Made by a program: the position numbers and the translations under genes
Shown here: positions 36,701 through 48,837 of the stretch, in pieces
Numbering within the stretch: position 1 is the first letter of the stretch
Layout of the letters: each line of letters starts with the position of its first letter
From: Bugula neritina
Taxonomy: Eukaryota; Bryozoa; Gymnolaemata; Cheilostomatida; Bugulidae
Direction of reading: 5' to 3'
DNA length: 64,000 nucleotides
Assembly (NCBI GenBank): GCA_964035545.1
Contig: OZ037766.1
Coordinates: 31,875,773-31,939,772, forward strand
The notes under the pieces: model-generated
Databases searched by the model: none
What the model was told of the DNA's origin: nothing
The model's input: only the letters and a program-made list of their open reading frames with translations

Positions 36701-39607
36701 AATAAGAAGGGAAACCCACTCTGAAGTAGATCTTGAACAGCTGGTTTACTAGATTCAGCATCCCCCATTTCTTTGAGTTCTCAGGTGCAGAGCGACTGAA
36801 AGGTAGCAACAGGTATCAGCATAGCAAATAATGTATCAGCATAACAAATAATGTATCAGCATAACAAATAATGTGTTAGCACAGCAAAGAATGTATCAGC
36901 ATTTGCAGTGTTAATGTTAAAGAAAATGGTATTCCTTGTTCAAGAACAAGCAAAACAAAGTGAGTTTCTACTTGAGCTAACAGACTAGCCCAAAATAAAA
37001 CCTGGCAGAATAATAAGTATACTATCAAAAGATCATTGCCCATGTTCAGCGCATTTACCTTTATTTTAGTGACTTACAATTCATAAGTTAATACAGATAG
37101 AATAATAGCTACCAGAAAAAATGAAATCAACTGAAAACTTCTGCTGTCAGCTGTATAGAAGCAGTTGATAGGGAAAAACTGATGTTTGTATGAAGTTGTA
37201 ATGTAGTTGAAATACTTATAACAACTTTTTGCAAAATTTCATCATAACATCTTCAGGATAAATTAACTACATTGACTTCTACATAGCAACAACATTGAGC
37301 TCTAGAGACCACAGCTATGAGTCATACTTATCGCTAGCACAGACTCTGAAGCAGCCCATAATGGAGTCTGCCGCTTTCTCCAACATCTCCCCCTTCTTAG
37401 CCGCATGCAACTTAGATGACTTCTGTGCCTCCGCCTACATTACCAGACTTTGTGTAGAGCTCATTGTTGTTACCAGACAGTAACAACAAAGAGCTCTACG
37501 CAATACTTTGACAATATTTCAGTAACAAAGTTTTGGCACTAAAACAGAAAATTTGACAATGTTTAAATACTTCTAGAGATACAATGGACAGAGTGTTAGA
37601 CAAGGAGTGTAGTGAGTATTTACATCAGTCGTTGCAAGGGGGTGCTGTGTTCTTTCCTCATTATAATATAATAATACACTTATGAGATGTCTAGTAAGAC
37701 GTATAATAATATAGTCTATACTTGAATATAAAGTACCGAAATAGCGAATAGCCTCAGGTCTATGCACAACACAAACATGATGGGCAGGGCCCAGTTCTCA
37801 TCCTTCATGGCTTGGAAGACTTTAGTGAAGGCAGTGATAGCAGCAGCTTGGCAAGCATAAGCCTCCACAAAGTCATTGTTGGCCACGGCCCAAATAGCCC
37901 TGGAAACAAACACAGAATATAGCTAAAGTTCGGGTTAGACTAAGGAGCCACCCTGACACAGCTCTCAACACTTTGTGGGGACTTTTCATTGCCGACCATA
38001 TTTTCAATAATGGCTGATAGGCTGAAACTTAAGTAAAGTCGGAATTGACTTGTGCTTCTGAAGAAATTCAATTTTATCTGTTAAATCCCGTGTGTTCTTA
38101 AATTTGAGAAGTTGGTCGCATATTCTTTAACAATTTTAAGTTGAGCAAATCCATATTCATTTTATTAGAAATAAGATTTTAGATTTATTTGCACAAAATA
38201 AGCAAACCTAAAATAATTCAGATTGACTTCAGTATTTTAAAGGTATTCTGCTACTTATCAATTACATATTTAACCAAGTAACTTTTCTTACACAAAATAC
38301 AATATAGAATCTAGAACCCAGTAAAAATATGAAAAGATGTCATTACAATGCCGTTAAAGTGAGCAAGTAATTTACTAAGGAAAATAGTATAAGACACACT
38401 GTTACAGCTAGACTATATACCCTTGAAGATGGTATGCATCTAATGATGGATTCCTATTTTGTCATCACATTAAGAAATACTTTTAACTTCATCTAAACAC
38501 CTTGATCAATGAAAAGTTGTTACACACGAAAACATGAAGATAAATGAAAACTTGAAAAAGTATCATACTTCATAAATGTTTCACACTACAAAATGTTACA
38601 TTACCACAGAGTGTTATGCGTTCAGACAACAGCAAACTTACCGAACATGTGCTGCAACAATCTCATCCCATGGTTGCTGTAGGATTTGCTCACACTTTTG
38701 TTCCGGAGTTTTAGTTTGTAGTCGAGGGTTGCTGATATGAGGGTGTTTAAAAGATAGGAGGGGCTATAATGCAATCAACATACAACTATAGAAATCGATA
38801 CTAATATTAACTCTCTTTTATAAATCATAGTGTATAGCATAGATCACAAATAAATTAGTTTTATCTTAAGAAGATCATTAGTTAACAAGTAAACTGCAAG
38901 AGGAAATGACTACATGAATGTTGTTGAGCTTAGACTTGTAAAGATTGAATTAGATTAACTACAAATCATAAACTCAATATCCGAGTCTAATCCACACAAG
39001 ATATATACTATTAATTACTGAACTATAGAAGCTGCATGCTATCTATTATAAAAGTTGCATGTTATCTATTACTAACCTATAACTATTGCATGCTATCTAG
39101 TATCTACTACCAATCTATAAACTCTGTATGCTATCTATTACTAACCTATAGATACTCTGTATGCTATCTATTACTAACCTATAGATACTCTGTATGCTAT
39201 CTATTACTAACCTATAGATACTCACCCCTACTAAGAATCCATCTTGTTCATCTATGCTTTCTCTAATCTAAATAAATCAACAGTTATACTATTAAACTTG
39301 TATTTGACTTCCTTTAAACGGAAATGAAATTAAATTTGATTAAAATATATTCAATATCACTATCAGTAAGCAAAAGCACCTGCAATATGAAATATGTTGA
39401 CATTTGAGCGCTGGCAATTATTTAAATATTTATATTGTAATCATATATTCAATATTTGAACTTTTCATTATCATTTTACATTATATTTTAGTTGGTATTC
39501 TTATTATTGTATATTTATTTTGATTAAGTAAGTATAATTCAGCATTTAATTTTATGTCTTTGGCTACTAACCTGAGCAAGATATGAGTTGAAAGTCAAGT
39601 GAGCCAT
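33771..39607 (-). CDS. PCID2: PCI domain-containing protein 2, TREX-2 subunit (11 exons, 400 aa)
   Basis: Exons in transcript order: 39607-39572, 39267-39226, 38763-38642, 37899-37737, 37434-37328, 36795-36720, 36458-36364, 35536-35389, 35049-34850, 34387-34264, 33860-33771; 1203 nt. The length matches vertebrate PCID2 (about 399 aa). Recognised blocks in order: [174 protein letters not shown]. The C-terminal half is the PCI plus winged-helix module that, in TREX-2, binds nucleic acid and the GANP/ENY2/DSS1 partners in nuclear mRNA export. All splice phases agree. Three of its introns carry tandem repeats abutting or close to a splice site. It is head-to-head with kinase-like gene 2. Confidence 0.97.
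34395..34503. repeat. About 29-bp minisatellite near the PCID2 exon 10 acceptor
   Basis: Units 'aaaatacagtgattggcaac' plus 'tagcaatgt', about three and a half copies, starting 8 bp from the intron side of the acceptor at 34388. The acceptor itself is not part of the unit. Confidence 0.9.
35537..36296 (-). repeat. 19-bp minisatellite made of the PCID2 exon 8 splice acceptor
   Basis: On the coding strand the unit is GTATTATGTTATCTTGTAG, with shorter 15-bp variants, about 40 copies. The true exon 8 begins AG|GTATTATGTTGG at 35536. Every unit therefore repeats the acceptor (TTGTAG) plus the first ten exon bases. The array fills most of the 827-bp intron 7. Near the donor end (36318-36363) a short duplication repeats donor-like 'cacacaggt' blocks. 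Confidence 0.96.
39100..39225 (-). repeat. About 34-bp minisatellite abutting the PCID2 exon 2 donor
   Basis: On the coding strand the intron opens GTGAGTATCTATAGG and then repeats 'gagtatctataggttagtaa' plus 'tagatagcatacag' about three and a half times. The repeat runs right up to the splice donor at 39225. Confidence 0.85.
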
Positions 39608-41876
39608 TTTCGATGACAATAGTACTAGTTATAGTACTAATTTATTTACTAATTTAGTAATTAGTATTTATAATGACATTGACTGCAACTTTAGTGTAAT
39701 CAGTAATGACTAAGTCTAATGAGTAACACTAACTGTAATGAACAAGTGATTTGCCTTGCCTATTAGTATTACTATTAGTATTAGTATTGGTATTACTATT
39801 AGTATCACTATTACTATTAGTATTAGTATTACTATTACTATTAGTATTAGCCTAGGGTCGAAATGGGTTATTATTAAAACTATTTATATAATTATATTAC
39901 ACAAAATTCAGATTGTAGTAAACCTTCAAAATAATATCGCTAAAAATGTATCTAAAAAATAACTACCAGCATAAACAACTGCAATCCTAATGCCCAGGCT
40001 AAAACCTGAGAGATTTAGACTTTAGATTTTGGATTTTACAGAAAATCTAAGTTCTAAAATCTAATACAAAAGATTCGAGAAAGTTGACAGTGTTGGAACA
40101 AGAAAGTCTAGTACTGTATTAAGATTTAAATCCCGAGTGCCGTTTATAATTTTTGAACGACCATAAAACGCCTGCATGTAGATTAAACGGTTTGACTTTA
40201 GAGTTTTCCTAGACTCGGATTACGGTTGAGAAGTTTTATTTACGGGATTGTAAGTACCGCGCTTCTTTACCATATACATTTATTTCGAACATATTCTTTT
40301 TTCCGCAAGCTTATTGTGGAACTTGGCTAGGAAGTTTCATAAAATTGCACCCAGTTGCTACTACTACGGTTTTAAACTTGGATGTACTCACTTCAGTCTT
40401 CACTGAAATAAAGTATTGTGATAGTGCAGTGCCAACTATTTTACAATAAGAATTTGGTGATGGTAATATGAGTACTAATACGTCAAAATTATTAATGGTG
40501 TCACACTTACTAGTTTAGTAATTTACTTAAAATTAAAATAACTTGACTTTTAGTTTTAACTTTTAAGCTACTGCTAGTGACTGTGAGTGCTAGACCTCGA
40601 TTTTTACTTTTTAGTTTACGGTGTACTACTACTACTAGTACTACACTCTACAGTACTAGTACTGCTACTAGTACTGCTACTAGTACTACTAGTACTACTA
40701 CTACTACTGCTACTACTTATAGTTATACTTGTACTTCTACTTGTAGGCTAGTACTATTACTACTGTCTACTAGTGCTACTCAACTACTAGTTATATAACA
40801 AATTGGAATTTATAGCCTTGCCTTTTTAGTTTTACTTCGTGTTTGTTTGCATGTTTAATTTTATAATTATATTACAATGTCATTGTGATTGGTAATTACT
40901 GATTAGTAATTAGTTTTGATAATGTATTAAATTTATTATTATATTAATTTATATTGTCTTTGGATTATTTCTTACCTGTTGATGTTACTGCTACACTTAG
41001 TCTTACTCTTAGTGTTAGTATTGGTGCTAGTCTTACTCGCTGGCTTCCTTTTCGTTTTAGTCTTGCAATTACCATTACTATTAAAGTTAGTACTTTGTAG
41101 TTATCATTTTGATATTCAACATAGACATATGTCTATTATTAATAATTACGATTATTATTTTGACTAATCATATTATTATTTGTTTAATATGAGTATGAAA
41201 TTTAATATGATTCTTAGCTATGAAAATGAAGTTCATTCACTATCACTATGATTATGTCAAGTATGCTCAATAACTTGTTTGTCATGTTTATCAGTATCAT
41301 TAAATTTATTATAAATTAAATATCGTACTAATAGCAACAGCAATACTGTTACTACTGCTTATACTAATTGATAAATTGTAGTTCCTGTTTATAATTATTG
41401 TAGTAATAAATATCTTTGTCTTGAAAAGTCTAAAATTGTCACTAAAAGTTACCTAATCTCGAGTTCCTTTTTATAATGATTTTTCAGTTACAAATTTGCT
41501 TTATTTTGGACGTTACTTTTTGCATTGAGCTTAAGCACTATCATACCCATGCTGAATTTGATCTAGGCTGAGTGGTTGAATATTCACAACCACTGTGCCC
41601 ATTTGGATATAGTTTCTACGCATATTTTACGCCACTTGTTATTTATTTAGTACTGAATTTTAGTACTAACAGAAAGATACACTTTGTGGGCTGTAAAGTG
41701 AAAGCGTTTTGGGAAATGTTGTAAAAATGCTAATGTTTTTATCCTAGTGGTTTGTGCGCTCCTTGACCATTTTTTGCCTTAGTAATTTAACAACTGTTTT
41801 GTTCTTTTTAAAGTGAAACCAATGTTTTGTATTGCAGATTTCTCATGTTTATGGAGTCTAAGACTAGAATTATAAC
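39608..41876. other. Head-to-head intergenic region, PCID2 / kinase-like gene 2
   Basis: It probably contains both promoters; no clear TATA box was chosen. It holds degenerate 'attagtattactattagtatt' (39760-39852) and 'ctactagtactactag' (40626-40750) tracts. The ORFs over these tracts are repeat artefacts. A likely leader exon of kinase-like gene 2 begins at 41838 after 'tattgcag'. Confidence 0.5.
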
Positions 41877-41880
41877 ATGA
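41845..41880 (+). promoter_or_regulatory. Upstream ORF overlapping the start of kinase-like gene 2
   Basis: A 12-codon ORF (ATG at 41845, TGA at 41878-41880) whose stop overlaps the main start in the string ATGA. It lies in the inferred leader exon. If transcribed, it would be read before the kinase ORF and could set up termination-reinitiation control. Confidence 0.45.
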
Positions 41881-44800
41881 GTATTAAAGTAAGTTAGTTA
41901 GTGAGTCGCTATGATTTTTAACATATAGAAATATAAATTTTCAACTCTCTAACCGCTTTGAAATATTAATTCAATCGAAATATTATCATATAAGCACATT
42001 CACTACTTGTTTGAACATCTCAAGTATGTATGTATGTTCTATAATCGTTTGCAATAGTTCCTAACATGATTCTACTGAGCTTCTTCAACAGTAACTGCGG
42101 TTAACTTGTATTATGTTATCATTAAAATTGTGACAATAAATGTTATTCAATAAGTTAATTAGTACAATTAGCATAGAACTGAAAGAGAAGTTATATCTAA
42201 TTTAGAAAAGGCGGGGTGATACGAAGTGTGCTGGTCTTTCGTCGGATAAATGGGATGAGCTGTCTGAAAGGCTCCGTCACACTATTATTGTGGCTCAGGA
42301 TGTAAGTGTTGTGTAACCGTGGTAACCGTAGTTGTTTGTAGATGCTTCACTTTCTGTGTGTTTCATGTAATCTTAGCATAATATACTAGAATATAATATA
42401 ATGTAATACAATAATGTAATACCATATTATTATAATATCCGATGAAGTACATTATAACATTTCCCTTGCATAAAACATAGTAGAATGAAGTACATTAGAA
42501 TAGAGCACAGTATAATTGAATATAGTACATGTAAATGTAGTATAGTACAAATATAGTATAGTATAATATAATACAATATAATAGAATTTAAATGTTTTTC
42601 ACACTGTTAGCATTTGGTAGGTCGGCCACTTCTCATAATAGCAGTTTCTACTTGCAGTATTTGATACAAGTTTGCAAGTATTTCTGGTATGTGAACATGT
42701 ATGATGGGTTTATATTGCCATAGCTACCAGGACTTGAGTAGTTATAGCCAGCTTACAGACTTTTGTTGTATATTTCAAGTTCCTGTTAGTTTTATCAGCA
42801 GTGAGCTCTGCCACTGTAAGAGCCACATGCCAAGTTTTGTATAGAGCAGCTACAACATGCATATGCAGGCATTATTGCTCTACTAGGAACAGGAAATAAA
42901 CTTACATCTACTGTCTTGGTTGGAGATTTATGACTCCTGTTTCTTGTTTGCTCCAGTTATTTCAGCTTTTACTTCCTCCTTTCTGTGAAGCTAGTCATAA
43001 CTGTAGCTCTGTGTATAGCTCATAGGCACACAGACATCTCTTTCCATGAGAATAAGAAACATGTAATTTAAACTTGGAAATCAAATTAGACCACTTGCTT
43101 TTCAGTAAAATGTGATGCCAGTTTTCAAATATCATTAATAACAAAATCGCCAGACATTTCTCATCCAGCTATCTGGTAATAAAATTTCTATTTTGTCTGG
43201 AGTTATTATCTCACCTTGTTACTGTCTCCTTACTGAGTTGTTACTAACTCGCTGTGTTTGGTGTGTGCAGAGTGCCAACAGCAATGTGGAATACTTCATC
43301 ATGCCCGGTGAACAACTGTTCCACTCATCACCTCAAGGTTATGACTCCAGTGAGCCTGTAGGAGTGCCAGCCTCTTCTGACAACATTGCTAAGGTACTCC
43401 ACTGTTTACTAGTATAGTAATACATGTGACAACATTGCTAAGGTACCCTCACTGTTTACTTGTATAGTAATACATGTGACAACATTGCTAAGGTACCCTC
43501 ACTGTTTACTTGTATAGTAATACATGTGACAACATTGCTAAGGTACCCTCACTGTTTACTTCTGGTAGTAAAGCAATACTTCTGGTTGTTGAAAGCTGCT
43601 ATAATGCAAGGTGCACTGCTACGGTGTAACATAATTAGTATACCTGCTTTCAGGTAGAGTGTGATGGTTGGTAGTCAAATCATAATGCTAAATGGGCAGT
43701 CAAAGAAAATAGTCAACTGAAATGTAATAACGAGACTGGTGTCATGTTTATCAGTGTTACATGGGTTATTTTACTTATTTAGTACACACTTGAAATCTTC
43801 AGTTTTTAGCTATTTTTTACAATTTAGCTGCTAATGTATATGGGATTTTGTCAAAGCTAATAAAATATCAATAAATACAACTAAGTAATCAAGGTTCTAT
43901 TTAATTTTGCTTAATTTTCCATGTTTTTCCTAAAAAACCGTGATGGTCCGAAAACTCAAATTAACTAACTAGATAGGAACTGAAGATTTCGAGTGTGTAC
44001 TAAATTAAGTAAAATGACCCTCGTGTGTATATTTGTTCTGCTCTAAAATATTTTAGAATCATGAGCTACTCATGGCAAAAGCAGCACTAAATGCACGTGT
44101 TTTCAGTTTTGAAAATGAATTAATTGAATTTCTCATTTCTTTAAAGTACAGTAGCAAAGCTCATTTTACATGGTTGTATTATAGTTTTAAAATTTTAAAG
44201 GTGGCATATTATTAATGGCTCATATAAATATATTCAAATTAGTTTGCAGTTGATCTAACTTATTAAAGTCAAAGGACTCTTATATCATTTACTTATTTAG
44301 TGTCAACTTCTTTATATAATATATAATAAGTTGCTTATATATTCACATTTTAGTCCAAGACTAAAGAAACATATCATTTGATTGTCCATAAAAAGAAAGG
44401 TGGAGGAGGGTTTGGAGTTGTCTATCAAGCTGGTATGACAACTCCAGGTGGACAACATTCCATTGATATTTGTTTGAAACAGGCAAGTGAATTATTAACT
44501 TCAAGTTATCATATAAATAAATAGTTTGCTAAACTAATAATATAGGGTAGGGTGTGGCATTGCGTATTAAGAAAGTTGATTAGAATTTTATGCTGCAAGT
44601 AATCGTAGTAGGCTCTGCCTGCAACTAGTTGCTATAGGATATGTATTAGTCATTTAATACTGTCATAATTTTCAATTTAAATTTGATTTAAAATGAAAAG
44701 AATGGAAAAGCAACATGAGATAGTAAGTTTCCTGTAATATACCTTTAAGAAGTTGTCTCCCACAATCTGGACAGGCATTGAAACTCCACTTTCTTATCTT

Positions 44801-47800
44801 CTCAGGCAAGAGATCAGTCTATAGAAACTTTGATCAAAGAGAATGAAATCTTCAGTTACCTCAACAACTATCCACATGACAACATAATCAAAAGGTTGTT
44901 CTTGTGTCAGACTCCTCAGGACATGATGCTAGGACTGGAATACTTTGACGGTAAGCGAGTGCTGACATGACAGCAGGTACCTGTTCATGTGATGTCTCTG
45001 TATAGCGTCTCTTTGTTCATGTCACATCCGTCTGCTTGTGAAGACGTTACGTCTGCTGTGTGTAGGTCTCACCCTCGCTGACCACATCACGCTGACTAGG
45101 TACTATAGGCAGCGTAGGCCTACGTACTCCTTGCATCCTGCACACATTGTTACTGTGCTGAAACAGCAAACAGAGGCAATTCAACATCTTCAGATATGTA
45201 ATGTCTTTCACTGTGATTTCAAGCCTGAGAATGTTCTATATAACGAGTAAGTACAGTAGTGTAAGTACAGTAGTGTAAGTACAGTAGTTAGTAGAGTAAG
45301 TATAGTAGTATAAGTATAGTAGTGTACGTACAGTAGTTAGTAGAGTAAGTACAGTAGATGGTAGAGTAAGTACAGTAGTGTAAGTATAGTAGTTAGTAGA
45401 GTAAGTACAGTAGTTAGTAGAGTAAGTATAGTAGATAGTAGTGTAAGTACAGTAGTGTAAGTACAGTAGTTAGTAGTGTAAGTACAATAGTGTAAGTATA
45501 GTAGATAGTAGAGTAAGTACAGTAGTGTAAGTACAGTAGTTAGTAGAGTAAGTACAGTAGTGTAAGTACAGTAGATAGTAGAGTAAGTACAGTAGAGTAA
45601 GTACGGTAGTGTAAGTACAGTAGTGTAAGTACAGTAGTTAGTAGAGTAAGTACAGTAGTTAGTAGAGTAAGTACAGTAGTTAGTAGAGTAAGTACAGTAG
45701 TTAGTAGTGTAAGTACAGTAGTTAGTAGAGTAAGTACAGTAGAGTAAGTACAGTAGTTAGTAGAGTAAGTACAGCAAGTAATCTACCTAACATGTATGAT
45801 GGTGTTGTTGTTAGCAAACGGCGCCAGTCAAAGTTGATAGACTTTGGAATGGCTGTCTTTGGAAATCGAGCAAATGAGATATTCAAAAGTCAGGGAGGCA
45901 CCACAGAGTTTATGGCACCTGAGGTAAGTGTACACACCTGAGATAAGTGAATACACCTGAGATAAGTGAATACACCTGAGACAAGTGAATACACCTGAAG
46001 TAAGTGTACACACCTGAGACAAGTGAATACACCTGAGGTGAGTGAACACATCTGAGGTAGGTGAATACACCTGAGGTAAGTATATACACCTGAGGTAGGT
46101 GAATACACCTGAGATAAGTGTACACACCTGAGGTAAGTAGATACACCTGAGGTAAGTAGATACACCTGAGGTAAGTGAATACAGAATCTGTTGCACTTCC
46201 CTATATCACATTGCGAACAAATAGAATTCTTTGGGTTATACAGAATTTTGAAGTAGAGTTGTTAGTATTCTAGAATCTAGAATTTGTTTTTAGACTTTAT
46301 TGGACGGGGAGTTGATGGTGGGCACCGACTTGTTTGGTCTCGGTGCGGCATTACATCACGTGATGACACTGGAGCTACCGTGGCATTCTCTGGAAAATAT
46401 CCAGGCATTGAATGCTGAGGTGTTGGACGCCAACAGCCCAAATATTGCCAATCTTAAAGCTCAGCGAAGGTCTAAAAGAAGGCACTTCATAAAAGCGGAA
46501 GTAATACAATATATAGCGCAAATATTTTTGTGAATAGTAGTTCCCAGCAGCATAATTATAGATAACTTTATGTTAGGCATTGACATTGACCTTGACATGG
46601 GGCGTTAGCTCTGCACTTTTTTCGTGGCTGCATTACCTCTTCAAACTTGCAAATATTTGTTTTCTTAATTGTCTTTTGAAACTTTCTCGTTTATACCCTT
46701 TTCTAATATTTAGATCTCGAGATATCGAAGGTCACTTCCCCCGGAGGAAGAGGAAATAGAGGACATCGAGAATGATGAGCCGCGATTCCTCGTCATACAG
46801 GAAGAGCTCATGTGTATTGAAAGCTACGAGTTTCCTCTGAAAGACATTATATGCAAGATGTTACGACACAATCCCAGACTTAGACCTGATTGCGAGGACA
46901 TACTGAAGTACATTGAGGATAACTATACAGGGGCCCCCGCTATTGAGCACCAGATCAGCGAGATGTCCATGAGTTCTCAGTCTTCTAGAGGGACATTGGC
47001 AGGAGATTCTTCTACAGCTAATGAGGCCAACGAGGAGCAAGAGGAGATGATGTCTGCTCAGTCAGCTAACAACATACCCATATTTCTCACTGGTAGGACC
47101 TCCGTTACTTTGACTCATAACGTTATGTTTGCTGCTCATGTCATTTTAGCAGCTAATTACCATATATTGTCGTTTGAAGCGTAGAAAATGGAAAGTTTCG
47201 TTGTTTAACTATTTCTACTCTTATTCTCAAATATTTTCTTAACCATAATTGTTTTTAACCATTGCAGCTTCTCTTCAGGTCGCATACGGTTTGGTGTTAC
47301 TAATCAGCACTCGTTTTTTAGGGTCCAGCGTACAGGAAATGCATACCAACTCTGCACCTGATCGCCCATCGGAACTGCAGCCCAACTTCAGCATGTTGAA
47401 CAAGATCAGCTCATACATCGATCAGCCATCAGATGCCCGGCAGCAGCTGGCATACCCGAGCACTGAGATGATGTCCGTCACACAATCTGGTTAGTTCTCT
47501 TCATTCTTACAGCATTGCTTCTATCACATTCACTTGTGCATTATATGAGTAACTTTATATGCTGCAATTTATTTTACTATTTGATGTATAGTTTAAACTG
47601 TCGATGAAATTTGTGTTTTAGGCATGGAGCCCACCGACAGCGCGTGTAAGTTCTAACACTGATTTCTCTTTCATTTCTCGTCTCCCTATTTACTGCTCGC
47701 AGCAGTATTTACCCCATTAACCGTTACTGTTATGCTTTAAGTTACCAGTTACTACCTCTATCTGCTTTATAATCTAAATGTAATTTTTAGTAAATAAATT

Positions 47801-48660
47801 AGGTGATGCTTGCATTATGAATAATGATACTGTCTGTAATCTAACCATAGTCTATGTTCGACCTTGACATCTAGCAGTGACAATGAAGTTGTTTTGTGTT
47901 GGCAGACGACGACCCGACGGGTATGTCAGCATACGTGGCAGGAAATCAGGCTAATGAGTCATCTTCACACTTCTCTATGCCCCACTCAGACAACTTTTCT
48001 ATGCCGCGTTCAGACAACTTCTCTATGCCACACTCAGACAACTTCTCTATGCCGCGTGTTGCGGAAGATGGAGCAAGTGGCTCTACTCCATCATCACTTA
48101 GTGAGTCCATCTCCCGCTGACGTAATTCTATTGTCAGCGTATTTGCTTCTGGTTTCAATAACGTATCATCTGCCAGGTTAAGGTTAATTTTGGTTCATTA
48201 AAATTTCAATGAAGGTTTTCACAAATCACATTTCTACTTATTGCAGTTTTGTGACTATTGAGAAAATGTGTTTGTATATATAGAACATATTATATTACTG
48301 GTGGATTGTCAAAATCTTTTTTTTATTTACCAGTGCAATGCTTTTCTAAACAAGTTTGTTCTAGTTTCAGGAATTGTCGTTTGTTTGTTTGTCGTCTGCA
48401 GTGGTGGTGGAGGAATTTAGTTGAACTACAGTTAGAATATTCAAGTTTACTTTGATTCTGATTCCATTTTATTCGTTTATTTATCAGCTGAGAAATTTGT
48501 ATTTCTGATGCTTGCTCTCACTCGTGTGTTGTTAGACGGATTACGTCCGGCCGGAGCTGGACCCCCAAATTTGATGTCCAAGTCTACCTCTCAGTTGTCT
48601 CCCACTGCTGCATTCAGGTCAAGAATTCCTCTTGAAGATGACAATGAAGATGACTTGTAG
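41877..48660 (+). CDS. Divergent protein kinase-like gene 2 (13 exons, 630 aa)
   Basis: Exons: 41877-41888, 42206-42301, 43271-43393, 44354-44482, 44806-44950, 45066-45246, 45815-45923, 46294-46500, 46714-47092, 47322-47489, 47622-47645, 47906-48100, 48536-48660; 1893 nt. Intron 4 has a GC donor (CAG|GCAAGT). Kinase domain: KGGGGFGVVY (92-101), Lys119 in ICLKQ, HCDFKPEN (217-224; Arg of HRD replaced by Cys, a non-RD type), DFGMA (238), FMAPE (about 261-265), LFGLGAALHHVMTLELPW, and RPDCEDIL as the subdomain XI arginine. The C-terminal tail (about 385-630) is Ser/Glu-rich with an 8-residue repeat, (H/R)SDNFSMP, and ends DDNEDDL. The key catalytic residues Lys, Asp, Asn and DFG are present, so it is probably active. 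Closest relatives here are the genes at 10718 and 52619. Three introns start with arrays of their own donor site. Confidence 0.9.
43378..43560. repeat. 50-bp tandem repeat containing an exon end and its splice donor
   Basis: The unit is 'tgacaacattgctaaggtac' plus 'cctcactgtttacttgtata' and 'gtaatacatg'; starts near 43378, 43427, 43477 and 43527. The first unit contains the last bases of exon 3 of kinase-like gene 2 and the real donor (GCTAAG|GTACTC at 43393). The later copies repeat GCTAAG|GTACCC. Use of a downstream donor would run into an in-frame TAG. Confidence 0.93.
45247..45780 (+). repeat. Donor-derived minisatellite filling intron 6 of kinase-like gene 2
   Basis: From the first intron base the sequence is tandem 'gtaagtacagtagt', with interspersed 'tagtaga' and 'tagtgt'. 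More than 25 exact GTAAGT motifs occur in about 530 bp. The true donor GA|GTAAGTACAG is the first unit. Confidence 0.97.
45909..46184 (+). repeat. Donor-derived minisatellite at the start of intron 7 of kinase-like gene 2
   Basis: About a dozen units of about 20 bp, 'acacctgaggtaagtgaat'. The true exon end and donor, GCACCTGAG|GTAAGTG (45923), is the first unit. At least four later units recreate a perfect CTGAG|GTAAGT. Confidence 0.97.
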
Positions 48661-48831
48661 TCTGTGAGTAAGTACGTTGTTAAACTGTAGATGTCAATGT
48701 GAAGATTTCACTTACAGTGTATTGTTGTAGTTGACTGCAAAGTATAATTTATTTCAGACTAACAGAGCTGCAGACGGCAATATCACGGATCTGTCACGTC
48801 TATCAGCCTAATTCTCTATTCTATAGACTCG

Positions 48832-48837
48832 AATAAA
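48832..48837 (+). terminator. Poly(A) signal of kinase-like gene 2
   Basis: AATAAA 172 bp past the stop. A possible 3'UTR intron lies between (donor-like 'gagtaagtac' at about 48666, acceptor 'tatttcag' at 48758). Confidence 0.6.

Noticed and set aside
45828-46196. Minus-strand ORFs with LTSGVYTYLRC-type repeats
   Set aside because: Antisense translation of the donor-derived minisatellite in kinase-like gene 2.
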